A stretch of DNA of 23,931 nt from positions 1-23,931 of the forward strand of contig DAHVFK010000008.1 in NCBI GenBank assembly GCA_027317055.1. The letters run 5' to 3'. The DNA comes from Betaproteobacteria bacterium. GTDB taxonomy: Bacteria; Pseudomonadota; Gammaproteobacteria; Burkholderiales; SG8-39. Position 1 is the first letter of the stretch. Each line of letters starts with the position of its first letter. Under the pieces are notes generated by a model. It was not told the DNA's origin, searched no databases, and saw only the letters and a program-made list of their open reading frames with translations. The position numbers and the translations under genes were made by a program. Shown one piece after another: positions 1-7,737 of this stretch.

Positions 1-1
1 C

Positions 2-373
2 TTCAAATTGGCGCGCATGAAGGCGCGTTATTCCAATCCGGGCCAGGTCAGGAAGGAGGTCGAGCTTGTGCTCTCTGTCATCGCCCGTGCCGGCGCTGAA
101 AATCAAAGCGATATGGAACAGGCGTTTGGCGCAGCAGCACAAGCGCTGGGGCTGAATGGGCTCGCATTGCTGGCGAAAGATCAAACCAAGGTCTCGGATC
201 TGGATCTGGCCCTGAGTGAATTGGAACAATTGAAACCCTTGGCGAAATCCCAATTCCTGAAGGCCTGTGTCGCCGGCGTCGTGCGCGATCAGAGGGTATC
301 GGAGCTCGAGGTGGAGTTGTTGCGCGCCTTTGCGAGCGCGCTGGATTGCCCCATGCCGCCCGCGATAGTCTGA
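2..373 (+). CDS. M48-family metallopeptidase, C-terminal part (5' end outside window)
   Basis: The reading frame is open to the left edge, so this is the last ~123 residues of a longer protein. The sequence resembles the helical tail at the C-terminus of M48 (HtpX/Ste24-like) membrane peptidases. It has a stretch ending LALLAKDQ, a helix with FLKACVAGVV and a final LLRAFASALDCPMPP motif, which is characteristic of the TerB-like tail in that family. The HExxH zinc site would lie upstream and is not visible, so the assignment rests on the tail alone. The stop at 371-373 lies 11 bases before the start of the next gene, so the two may be co-transcribed. The role of the tail is not known to me. 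Family assignment is moderately sure; catalytic competence cannot be judged here. Confidence 0.65.
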   Translation, partial: FKLARMKARYSNPGQVRKEVELVLSVIARAGAENQSDMEQAFGAAAQALGLNGLALLAKDQTKVSDLDLALSELEQLKPLAKSQFLKACVAGVVRDQRVSELEVELLRAFASALDCPMPPAIV

Positions 374-384
374 TTCGGTCCGCC

Positions 385-3300
385 ATGACCTGCGCCTGTC
401 CCGTCGTTACCCTCTCGCCGCGGGACTACGACGCCGTCCTGTTCGACCTGGACGGCGTGCTGACCCGGACCGCGCGCGTGCATGCCGCGGCGTGGAAAAA
501 GCTGTTCGACGGCTTCCTCGAGCAGCGCGCCGCCCAGGCGGGCGAGCCGTTCGTGCCCTTTGATATCGACGCCGACTACCCGCGCTACGTCGACGGCAAG
601 TCGCGCTACGACGGCGTCGCCGCCTTCCTCGCCTCGCGCGGGATCGAATTGCCGCTGGGCGCACCCGAAGACGGCCCCGAGGCGCAAAGTGTGCGCGCGC
701 TGGGCAATCTGAAGGATCGGTATTTCCTGCAACAGATGGAGCAGCACTGTGTGAAGCCCTATGAGGCGGCGATCGCGCTCGTGCACGCGCTCCGGGCGCA
801 GGAGATCAAGACTGCGGTGGTGTCCTCCAGCAACAATTGCGCGGCGGTGCTCGAGGCGGTGGGTATCGCACAGCTGTTCGACGCGCGGGTGGACGGAACG
901 GACATCACCCGGCTCGAGCTCAGGGGCAAGCCGGCGCCGGATGCCTTTCTGGAGGCGGCGCGGCGCCTCGGGGCGGACGCTTCGCGTGCTGTCGTCGTGG
1001 AGGACGCGATCGTCGGCGTCGCAGCGGGGCGCGCCGGCCGATTCGGCTGCGTCATCGGCGTGGATCGCCGCGAACACGCGCAGGCGCTGCGCGATGCCGG
1101 CGCCGATGTGGTGGTGGCCGATCTGGCGCAAGTCCGGGTGGCCGTGGAACCGCCTGCCGCGTGGTCCCTGGTGTATGAGGGCTTCGACCCGGCCAAGGAG
1201 GGTATGCGCGAAGCCTTGTGCGCCCTGGGGAACGGCTATTTCGCAACGCGCGGTGCCGCCGCCGGGGCGGTGGCCGATGGCATTCACTACCCGGGGACCT
1301 ACATTGGCGGCGGCTACAACCGGCTGCGCACCGAGATCGCCGGCCGCACGGTCGAGACCGAGGACCTGGTCAATTTTCCCAACTGGCTCGTGCTCGAGTT
1401 TCGCATCGCCGACGGGGACTGGTTCGACGTGCACACTGTCAAGCTCCTGTCCTACCGCCAGGAACTCGATCTGCGGTGCGGCATGCTGTTGCGCAGCATC
1501 AACTTCGAGGACGGCCAGGGGCGGCGCAGTACGCTCAACGAGCGGCGCCTGGTGTCGATGGGCGACATGCACCTCGCGGCGCTGGAGTTCACGCTGACCG
1601 CGGAGAACTGGTCGGGAGGCGTCACGGTGCGTTCGGCGATCGATGGGCGCGTCGTCAATGCCGGGGCGAAGCTGTACCGCAGATTCAACAACAAACACCT
1701 GGAGCTGATGGCGGGCGAGGTCGCCGGGCAGGACGGCGTGTACCTGGAGACGCGCACCTGCCAGTCGCATCTGCATGTGGCGCAGGCGGCGCGCACCCGG
1801 GCCTTTGTCGACGGAAAGCCCGTGGAGGCGCTGCGCGTGGCGATCAAGGAGCCGGGATACGTTGCGCAGGAGCTGAGAGTCGACCTGGAGCAGGGCCAGA
1901 CGCTGGTCCTGGAGAAGATCGCCGCGCTCCATACCTCACGCGATCACGCCATCTCGGAATGCGGACTGGAGGCGCGCAAGGCAATCGCGCGCGCGGGGCG
2001 CTTCGAGACAGTGATGGCGGAGCATGTGCTCGCCTGGAAGCACTTGTGGCGCCGCTTCGACGTTCATATCCAGCCGGCCGATTCCGGCTTCGAGTTGAAC
2101 GTGCCGATGCTGCTTCGGTTGAACATGTTCCACCTGCTGCAGGCCGTGTCGCCCAACTCGAGCGGACTCGATATCGGTGTGCCAGCGCGCGGCTGGACCG
2201 GGGAAGCGTATCAGGGTCACATATTCTGGGATGAGCTGTTCATTTTCCCGTTTTTCAATTATCGAATGCCCGAAATCACCCGCTCGCTTCTGATGTACCG
2301 CTACCGGCGCCTGGGCGAGGCGCGCGCCGCGGCCACGGCGGCCGGATTCAGGGGAGCGATGTTTCCCTGGCAGAGCGCAAGCGACGGTGAGGAGCAGACC
2401 CAGGCACTCAACCTCAACCCGCGCTCACAGCGCTGGGTGCGCGACAACTCCTACCTGGAGCGCCATGTCGGCAGCGCCATCGCCTACAACGTGTGGCAAT
2501 ACTTCCAGGTCACGCACGACCTCGAGTTCCTGCATGCCTGCGGCGCCGAGTTGATCCTCGACATCGCGCGTTTCTGGTCGAGCATCGCAAGCTTCGATGA
2601 CGGGCGCGGGCGCTACGAGATCCGCGGCGTGATGGGCCCGGACGAGTTTCACGAAGCTTATCCGGATTCGGCAACGCCCGGGCTCGACAACAACGCCTAT
2701 ACCAACGTCATGGCCGTGTGGGTGCTGTGCCGGGCGCTGGAGGTGCTCGATCTGCTGTCCGACGTGCGCCGCGCCGAGCTCACGACGCGGCTTGGTTTGT
2801 CGGCGGAGGAGATCGCGCGCTGGGACGACATCAGCCGCAGGATGCTTGTACCGTTCCACGACGACGGGATCATCAGCCAGTTCGAGGGCTACGAAAAACT
2901 GCGTGAGCTCGATTGGGATGCCTACCGGACTCGCTACGGCAATATTCAGCGCCTCGATCTCATCCTCGAGGGGGAGAACGACAGCGCCAACCGCTACAAG
3001 CTCTCGAAACAGGCCGACGTGCTGATGCTGTTCTACCTGTTTTCCGCCGAAGAACTCGGCGAACTGTTCGAGCGTCTGGGCTATCCGTTCGCATACGAGA
3101 CCATTCCGCGCAACATCGCCTACTACGCCGACCGCGCATCCCATGGCTCGACCCTGTGCCGCGTCGCCTACGCCTGGGTGCTCGCGCGCGCCGACCGGCC
3201 GCGCTCGATGCAGTACTTCGCGCAGGCGCTGCAGAGCGACGTGGCCGACATCCAGCAGGGCACCACCGCGGAGGGCGTGCACCTCGGGGCGATGGCCGGA

Positions 3301-3624
3301 ACGGTCGATCTGGTGCAGCGGGTATGGAGCGGCATCGAGGTCAAGGGAGACGTCCTGCGGCTCCATCCGGAATTGCCGCAGGACGTTGAGCGCCTCGACA
3401 TGCGCATCCGCTATCGCGGGCATTCGCTCGATCTGCGACTGACGCGCGACTCGCTGACGGTCCGTGGGCATGATGCCGCGGCGCCGCCGATCGCCTTGTG
3501 CGTCGACGGCAAAGATCACGAGTTCGCCGGCGGGTCTACCCGCGTGTTTCGCTTGGACGACGCGGCAAGCGATGGCGGAATTGTCGAAAAGGACCCGGCC
3601 CCAGGCAAGCGGAAGACGTCGTGA
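385..3624 (+). CDS. Fused beta-phosphoglucomutase / GH65 disaccharide phosphorylase
   Basis: This 1079-residue cytosolic protein joins two enzymes of one pathway. Residues ~12-250 are a HAD beta-phosphoglucomutase. Motif I is FDLDGVLT with nucleophile Asp21 and Asp23, followed by SSSNN, then RGKPAPDAF and VVVEDAIVGV. Residues ~265-1060 are a glycoside hydrolase family 65 phosphorylase: HIFWDELFIFP, the fPWQSASDGEE region, GVMGPDEFHE with probable general acid Glu754, DNNAYTN, KQADVLMLFYLF and HGSTLCRVAYAW. GH65 enzymes cleave trehalose, maltose or kojibiose with phosphate to give beta-glucose-1-phosphate, which the HAD domain converts to glucose-6-phosphate. The disaccharide cannot be read from the sequence. 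I chose ATG 385 because an upstream in-frame ATG at 346 would overlap the preceding gene. Single-domain versions of both enzymes are usually separate neighbouring genes. Confidence 0.9.
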   Translation: MTCACPVVTLSPRDYDAVLFDLDGVLTRTARVHAAAWKKLFDGFLEQRAAQAGEPFVPFDIDADYPRYVDGKSRYDGVAAFLASRGIELPLGAPEDGPEAQSVRALGNLKDRYFLQQMEQHCVKPYEAAIALVHALRAQEIKTAVVSSSNNCAAVLEAVGIAQLFDARVDGTDITRLELRGKPAPDAFLEAARRLGADASRAVVVEDAIVGVAAGRAGRFGCVIGVDRREHAQALRDAGADVVVADLAQVRVAVEPPAAWSLVYEGFDPAKEGMREALCALGNGYFATRGAAAGAVADGIHYPGTYIGGGYNRLRTEIAGRTVETEDLVNFPNWLVLEFRIADGDWFDVHTVKLLSYRQELDLRCGMLLRSINFEDGQGRRSTLNERRLVSMGDMHLAALEFTLTAENWSGGVTVRSAIDGRVVNAGAKLYRRFNNKHLELMAGEVAGQDGVYLETRTCQSHLHVAQAARTRAFVDGKPVEALRVAIKEPGYVAQELRVDLEQGQTLVLEKIAALHTSRDHAISECGLEARKAIARAGRFETVMAEHVLAWKHLWRRFDVHIQPADSGFELNVPMLLRLNMFHLLQAVSPNSSGLDIGVPARGWTGEAYQGHIFWDELFIFPFFNYRMPEITRSLLMYRYRRLGEARAAATAAGFRGAMFPWQSASDGEEQTQALNLNPRSQRWVRDNSYLERHVGSAIAYNVWQYFQVTHDLEFLHACGAELILDIARFWSSIASFDDGRGRYEIRGVMGPDEFHEAYPDSATPGLDNNAYTNVMAVWVLCRALEVLDLLSDVRRAELTTRLGLSAEEIARWDDISRRMLVPFHDDGIISQFEGYEKLRELDWDAYRTRYGNIQRLDLILEGENDSANRYKLSKQADVLMLFYLFSAEELGELFERLGYPFAYETIPRNIAYYADRASHGSTLCRVAYAWVLARADRPRSMQYFAQALQSDVADIQQGTTAEGVHLGAMAGTVDLVQRVWSGIEVKGDVLRLHPELPQDVERLDMRIRYRGHSLDLRLTRDSLTVRGHDAAAPPIALCVDGKDHEFAGGSTRVFRLDDAASDGGIVEKDPAPGKRKTS

Positions 3625-3641
3625 CCACACAAGCGATCGCG

Positions 3642-3658
3642 GTGGCCACTTAGGCCAC
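3642..3658. repeat. Short GC-rich inverted repeat after the GH65 gene
   Basis: GTGGCC and GGCCAC are separated by ACTTA, giving a perfect 6-bp stem with a 5-base loop, 17 bases after the GH65 stop codon. No T-tract follows, so it is not a standard intrinsic terminator. It may protect the 3' end of the message or be chance in GC-rich DNA. Confidence 0.3.
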
Positions 3659-3752
3659 GGCGCCGAAAGGGGATGACATGAGTCGCGACATTGGTCTGGT
3701 GACGCTGGCCTTGGGAGCCCATGTGGGGAGCGCTTCGATGAAAGGCAGACGT

Positions 3753-3780
3753 TTGCCAGAAGCGTTTATCACGATATTCT
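3753..3780 (+). promoter_or_regulatory. Candidate sigma-70 promoter of the complex I-like operon
   Basis: TTGCCA (3753-3758) and TATTCT (3775-3780) are separated by 16 bases, 33 bases before the first gene of the operon. A purine-rich AAAGAGG lies just before ATG 3814. This is the only good -35/-10 pair I see in the 189-base gap between GH65 and nuoA-like. The 16-base spacer is slightly short, so this is a prediction only. Confidence 0.45.
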
Positions 3781-3813
3781 TGCTGCGTCGCGGAGGCAAA
3801 GAGGATATTCGGA

Positions 3814-4176
3814 ATGAGCACACTGGAACAGTATGGGCTGCTGGTGGGTTTGGCCATGGGTACGGTCGGTTTCGTACTTGGCCTGTATGCGCTGGCCCGC
3901 GGCCTCGGCAAGGCGCGCCAGGAACCGGGCAAGGACGTGCCCGCAACCGGCGGCCAGATGTCGCGCGAACCGGTCTGGGTGCGCTATCACGCGCGTTATT
4001 ATGGATACGCGTTGTTGTTTCTGGCATTTGATATGGAAATGGCTTTTATGTATCCATGGGCAGTGGTGTACAAGCAGGAGGGAGTCGTCGCCCTGCTCGA
4101 TATGGGGGTCTTTCTGGCCGTTCTGTTTCTGGGTTTGCTGTACGGCTGGAGTCAGGGTGCCTTGCGGCGGCAATAG
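3814..4176 (+). CDS. NuoA-like subunit of a complex I-like membrane complex
   Basis: This 120-residue protein has three transmembrane segments (about 7-28, 65-85, 93-113), the usual size and topology for NuoA/ND3. The hallmark FDMEMAFMYPWAV is intact, including the membrane-embedded acidic residues that contribute to the proton path in complex I. The TM1-TM2 loop is unusual. The near-universal YECG, whose Cys is the ND3 switch cysteine next to the quinone cavity, is replaced by ATGG within KDVPATGGQ. It is the first gene of an eight-gene operon; its TAG stop is followed immediately by the next ATG. Membership of the NuoA family is clear. Participation in a quinone-reducing enzyme is doubtful given the missing loop motif and the neighbouring subunits. 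Confidence 0.85.
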   Translation: MSTLEQYGLLVGLAMGTVGFVLGLYALARGLGKARQEPGKDVPATGGQMSREPVWVRYHARYYGYALLFLAFDMEMAFMYPWAVVYKQEGVVALLDMGVFLAVLFLGLLYGWSQGALRRQ

Positions 4177-6015
4177 ATGATCGCTGGCGCGCGTCAGGGG
4201 AAATTGTCCGGACTGCGCCGGCTGACGGCCCTCGCGATGGCGCGTGATCTCCGCGCTTTCATCGTTCCGGGTGCTGACATCGCGCGTGCTCACGGACTGG
4301 ATATCGAAGCGGCGGGAATGCAGGTTGTCGCAAGCCCGCGCCACGCCAGCGTGCTGCTGGTGGTCGGCGTCATTCCTCCGGCGCTGCGCGAGGCGGCCGC
4401 GGTGATCTACGCCCAGATGATGCGCCCGCGCGCGCTATTCGTGCTTGGTCCAGACGAGCTGGACCAGTTACCCGAGGCCGATATCAGGGAGGACCTGTCA
4501 CAACAGGATCTGATCAGGGGAGTGCGCCGGCTACGCAGCGCGTTCGCCGAGGGTGCCTTCCGTCCAGACGTTGCGGATTTCGACGCGCCGGTGCTGCACG
4601 TGCGCATCCAATATACCTGTCCCATGCATCCGGAAGTTGTACAGGACGAACCGGGATCTTGCCCCAAGTGCGGTATGAACCTGGTGGCGCGCGAGGCGCC
4701 GGCCACGGCGGGGCATACGCATGCCGATCAACCGGAATTGATCGTCGATGCGGATACGCATGCGACGCCAGCCCAGGATCACGCTGCTCAGCACGGCATG
4801 AATCACGATGCCCCGGCCGAGTACACCTGCCCCATGCATCCGGAGGTCGTGCAGAATGAACCCGGCTCCTGTCCCGAGTGCGGCATGAACCTGGAGCTGC
4901 GCGAGACCAAGGGCACCAAGAGCCATGAAGACGCTGGTATAAGTCCTGATAGTGATCACAGCAGCATGGATCACAACCATATGGACCACGGCGATATGGC
5001 GTTCATGTCCATGGTCGGTGTCACCAAAGACCTGCCACGCAGCAGTGACGGTCTGCCGATGGACTGGATCGATGTTCCCTTCGGGCCGTTTTTCCCGGGC
5101 TTGCCCGGCGGCTTGCTGCTGACTTTGACGCTCGACGGTGACACGGTCGCCGGCTCCAGCGTCCAAACGCCGGGCGGAAACGAAGAGCTGCTGCAACATT
5201 CGGCGCTGGACGCCGGGAGTTTCATTGAACGGCTGGCCAAGGTGGAACCACTCGCCCCCGTTTCCTATCGACTGCTTGCCTGTCGGGCCACGGAGAACGC
5301 CGCCGGCGTGGAAGTACCTGCCGCTACTGCCTGTGCGCGCGTCGGCGCGCTGGAACGGGAACGGATCGCAAGCCATCTGGGCTGGCTGGCTCTGTTCGGA
5401 CAACAAACCGGCTTCGACTGGCTGCAGCGATGCGCTGCGTCACTGCAACTGAAAGTTCAGAATGCAGGCATAAGACAGGTCCTGGCGCTAAAGCCGGATA
5501 TAGCGTTCCTGATTAAACGACTGCATCGAACGCCGCTCCTGAAATCCCGCACGGCAGGCGTCGGCCGGCTGGCGCCGAACGCTGCACTGCGTGGCCCCGT
5601 GGCGCGCGCGGCCGGGATCGGTAACGACGCGCGCAGTACAGATCCGTCGTACGCTGCCCTGGGGTTCACGCCGGTCTGCCGGGAAGGGTGCGATGCCCTG
5701 GCTCGCCTGCAGGTGCGCGTCGAGGAGATCACGCACGGCCTTGCGCTCATTGTGGCCGCAGGGGCGATCGAGTTGCCTGCGCCGATCAATATCGGCGAGG
5801 CGTCCGGCGCGGGCGAAGCGGCGGTGGAAACACCGCGTGGCGTCGCCCGCCTACGGCTGACCCTGGAGAAGGGCCGGGTGACTGCGGCGCAACTGGAGAC
5901 ACCTTCCACCCTGCACCTCGCTTTGATCGATCCGTTGATCAAACAGCTCGCACTGGGCGATGCACTGCTAGCCATCGGATCCCTGGACCTGGCACCCTGG
6001 GAGGTGCGGCAATGA
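4177..6015 (+). CDS. NuoB-like/NuoD-like fusion with two heavy-metal-binding domains
   Basis: This 612-residue protein has an odd architecture. Residues ~22-130 look like NuoB or the small subunit of [NiFe] hydrogenase (SPRHASVLLVVG at 53-64, then IYAQMMRPRALFVLG), but they contain no cysteine, so cluster N2 cannot bind in the usual way. Two heavy-metal-binding domains follow, at 146-170 and 216-240. Each begins YTCPMHPEV and ends in CPxCGMN (Cys148/162/165 and Cys218/232/235), the type known from Cu/Ag efflux ATPases and RND adaptors. A His/Met-rich linker (MDHNHMDHGDM, about 264-274) comes next. Residues ~293-612 resemble NuoD/hydrogenase large subunit (ERERIASHLGWL, GPVARAAGIGNDAR from 473, ETPRGVARL near the end). 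The usual GPxHPxxHG is GPFFPGLPGG and GYxHRGxEK is not recognisable. I infer a non-redox peripheral subunit of the membrane complex. Confidence 0.75.
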   Translation: MIAGARQGKLSGLRRLTALAMARDLRAFIVPGADIARAHGLDIEAAGMQVVASPRHASVLLVVGVIPPALREAAAVIYAQMMRPRALFVLGPDELDQLPEADIREDLSQQDLIRGVRRLRSAFAEGAFRPDVADFDAPVLHVRIQYTCPMHPEVVQDEPGSCPKCGMNLVAREAPATAGHTHADQPELIVDADTHATPAQDHAAQHGMNHDAPAEYTCPMHPEVVQNEPGSCPECGMNLELRETKGTKSHEDAGISPDSDHSSMDHNHMDHGDMAFMSMVGVTKDLPRSSDGLPMDWIDVPFGPFFPGLPGGLLLTLTLDGDTVAGSSVQTPGGNEELLQHSALDAGSFIERLAKVEPLAPVSYRLLACRATENAAGVEVPAATACARVGALERERIASHLGWLALFGQQTGFDWLQRCAASLQLKVQNAGIRQVLALKPDIAFLIKRLHRTPLLKSRTAGVGRLAPNAALRGPVARAAGIGNDARSTDPSYAALGFTPVCREGCDALARLQVRVEEITHGLALIVAAGAIELPAPINIGEASGAGEAAVETPRGVARLRLTLEKGRVTAAQLETPSTLHLALIDPLIKQLALGDALLAIGSLDLAPWEVRQ

Positions 6016-6911
6016 CAACCGTCCTTGTGCTGCTGCTGCTGCTGGCGGCCGGTACGTACCTGGTCGCGGTACTCGAAGCCTGGACGGCGAGTGGCCGTTT
6101 TCGGCTGGCGGGACCGGTGGTTGCCGGCATTGCCCTGCTGGGACGGGAGTTCATCGTACCGCGCAAGCCCGACCGGATTTTCTTCGAGGTGGCCCCGGTC
6201 CTACTGTTGCTTTCGGCGCTACTCGCCGCCGCGGTAGTGCCGCTGACGCCGGACCTGATCATTACGGATCTGGCCACCGGGGCGCTGTTCATCAACGCGG
6301 CACTGGTCTATGTGCTGGTCGCGTTGTTGATGGCCGGCTGGGGGCCGAACGGCGCCTACGCCATGATCGGAGGCTGGCGTTTTCTCGGCCAGCTTATTGC
6401 CTACGCCATGCTCATCGTCATGCCCATCACCGCTGTCGTGATGCGCGCCGAGTCGTTGCTGACAACGCGGATCGTCGCGTCTCAAGCGGGCCTGTGGAAC
6501 ATCGTTTACCAGCCGCTGGGCTTTATGCTGTTTTTCGTCGCGGCCATGGCGCTGGCGTTCCTGCCGCCGTTCGATCTGCCGACCGCGAAAGCCGAGCTGG
6601 CGGGTGGCGTGGAAGCCGAATACAGCGGCGTACGACTGGCGATATTCCGGCTTGGGCGGTTGGCGCTGATTGTCACGCTGGCGGCAGCCGCCGTCGTTTT
6701 CTACCTGGGCGGCTGGCAGGGACCGTGGCTGCCGCCCTGGGCGTGGAGCGCGATCAAGATACTGGCGGTTTGCGCAACGATGTTGCTGGCCGGGCGCGCG
6801 ATGCCGCGTGTCCGCGATGCGGACCTGCTGCACTGGTGTTGGATATTGGGCATACCGCTGGCGCTGCTGAATATCTTCCTCGTCGGTCTGCTCGTCCTGG
6901 TACTGCCGTGA
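6012..6911 (+). CDS. NuoH-like membrane subunit
   Basis: This 299-residue polytopic membrane protein is somewhat shorter than standard NuoH (about 325 or more). The family signature survives as LPPFDLPTAKAELAGGVEAEYSG (183-206). Several quinone-channel features are altered. The first amphipathic-loop region normally rich in ERR...RxGPN is reduced, SYE in TM4 reads AYA (Ala132), the E-N-R preceding PFD is missing, and the xxEY after the EYSG block is absent. In complex I, NuoH forms the quinone tunnel and the start of the proton-conducting E-channel. These changes suggest the protein is retained as a structural or ion-path subunit rather than a quinone channel. Its ATG overlaps the stop of the NuoB/D fusion by four bases and its stop overlaps the next start (TGATG), so translation is coupled. 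Confidence 0.8.
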   Translation: MTTVLVLLLLLAAGTYLVAVLEAWTASGRFRLAGPVVAGIALLGREFIVPRKPDRIFFEVAPVLLLLSALLAAAVVPLTPDLIITDLATGALFINAALVYVLVALLMAGWGPNGAYAMIGGWRFLGQLIAYAMLIVMPITAVVMRAESLLTTRIVASQAGLWNIVYQPLGFMLFFVAAMALAFLPPFDLPTAKAELAGGVEAEYSGVRLAIFRLGRLALIVTLAAAAVVFYLGGWQGPWLPPWAWSAIKILAVCATMLLAGRAMPRVRDADLLHWCWILGIPLALLNIFLVGLLVLVLP

Positions 6912-7429
6912 TGTCCGCGCAGACGTTCTTTATCGGCTTTTTCGGACTCGCCGCGGTGTGGTTCGGGGTTGTCGTCTTCCGTACCCATTCGATGGTGCGC
7001 TCTGCCCTGGCGCTGCTGTTCTCGCAGACCGCCCTCGGCGCCCTGTTTCTGAGTATGCAGGCGGAATTCCTCGGCGTCTTGCAGATCATGATGATGGCCA
7101 CTGAAATGAGCATCATGGCCATTTTCATGGTGATGTTCATGATGGACCCGGGCGGACTCGGCGAGATGGACATGACTCACCAGAAACGTCTGTCGCTGGC
7201 GGCCGGATTCGTCGCCTTCGCGGCGGCCGTGGCGGCCGCAGTGTTCGTCGACTGGGGGCCTGTGGCGGGCGTTGCACCGGATGCCGCTCAACAGACTCAT
7301 GACCTGGGCATTGAGCTGCTGGGTCGGTCGATGCTGATTTTCGAAACCGCCGGCGTCACCATACTCACCGCCATGATTGCCGCCACGGCGGTCGCGATGC
7401 CAGCCGTAAAAAGGATCGGAAATAAATGA
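6911..7429 (+). CDS. NuoJ-like membrane subunit (divergent)
   Basis: This 172-residue protein has about five predicted transmembrane segments and sits between NuoH-like and NuoK-like genes, the normal place for NuoJ. The N-terminal half (VFRTHSMVRSALALLFSQTALGALFLSMQAEFLGVLQIMM) follows the NuoJ pattern of RNPVHAVL...AEFLA. The typical GAVMVLFLFVVMML segment is replaced by a Met-rich version (ATEMSIMAIFMVMFMMDPGG). Met-rich membrane helices can contact soft metals, but this is only suggestive. A second, canonical NuoJ occurs at 14750-15343, so the window holds two very different copies. The start is the ATG overlapping the previous stop by one base. The assignment rests on position plus weak motif agreement. 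Confidence 0.7.
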   Translation: MSAQTFFIGFFGLAAVWFGVVVFRTHSMVRSALALLFSQTALGALFLSMQAEFLGVLQIMMMATEMSIMAIFMVMFMMDPGGLGEMDMTHQKRLSLAAGFVAFAAAVAAAVFVDWGPVAGVAPDAAQQTHDLGIELLGRSMLIFETAGVTILTAMIAATAVAMPAVKRIGNK

Positions 7430-7737
7430 ACGTTGAGCTGCTCCTCGCGCTCGTTACCGGCGCCGCGCTGTTCGGCGTCGGCATCTATGGCGCGCTGTCG
7501 CAGACCAACCTGGTAATGATCATGATGGGCGTGGAACTGATTCTGGCCGCGGCCATGGTGAACCTGGTGGCGTTCTGGCGCTACCTGCACCCGGATGCGG
7601 CCGCCGCGCAGATGTTCGTGTTGATCGTGATGACCGTTATGGCGATAGAGATGGCGGTGGGTTTCGGTGTGGCCATCGCCCGCTTCCGCGCCAGGGGCTC
7701 CGTGGAAATGGAAGAAGCCGCCGAGTTGAAAGGATGA
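7426..7737 (+). CDS. NuoK-like membrane subunit
   Basis: At 103 residues with three transmembrane segments, this has the normal NuoK length. Both membrane glutamates of the NuoK family are present: Glu37 in MMGVELIL and Glu75 in TVMAIEMAVGFG, and NLVAF follows as in standard NuoK. These residues carry protons in complex I and are conserved in the related MrpC antiporter subunit. Their presence supports retained ion translocation. The start overlaps the upstream stop (ATGA) and the stop overlaps the nuoL-like start in the same way. The C-terminal tail is charged (FRARGSVEMEEAAELKG). Confidence 0.85.
   Translation: MNVELLLALVTGAALFGVGIYGALSQTNLVMIMMGVELILAAAMVNLVAFWRYLHPDAAAAQMFVLIVMTVMAIEMAVGFGVAIARFRARGSVEMEEAAELKG

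Noticed and set aside
289..1932. Long open frame on the - strand (547 codons)
   Set aside because: It mirrors the GH65/phosphoglucomutase gene, has Arg/His/Gly-rich low-complexity content and no recognisable motif. It is a GC-rich antisense artefact.
3678..4031. Open frame starting before nuoA-like with a GGGG-containing leader
   Set aside because: It overlaps nuoA-like in a different frame; the nuoA frame carries the family signature.
4612..5000. Heavy-metal domains as the N-terminus of a P-type ATPase or RND adaptor
   Set aside because: No DKTGT, CPx or adaptor motifs follow; the continuation is NuoD-like in the same intact frame.
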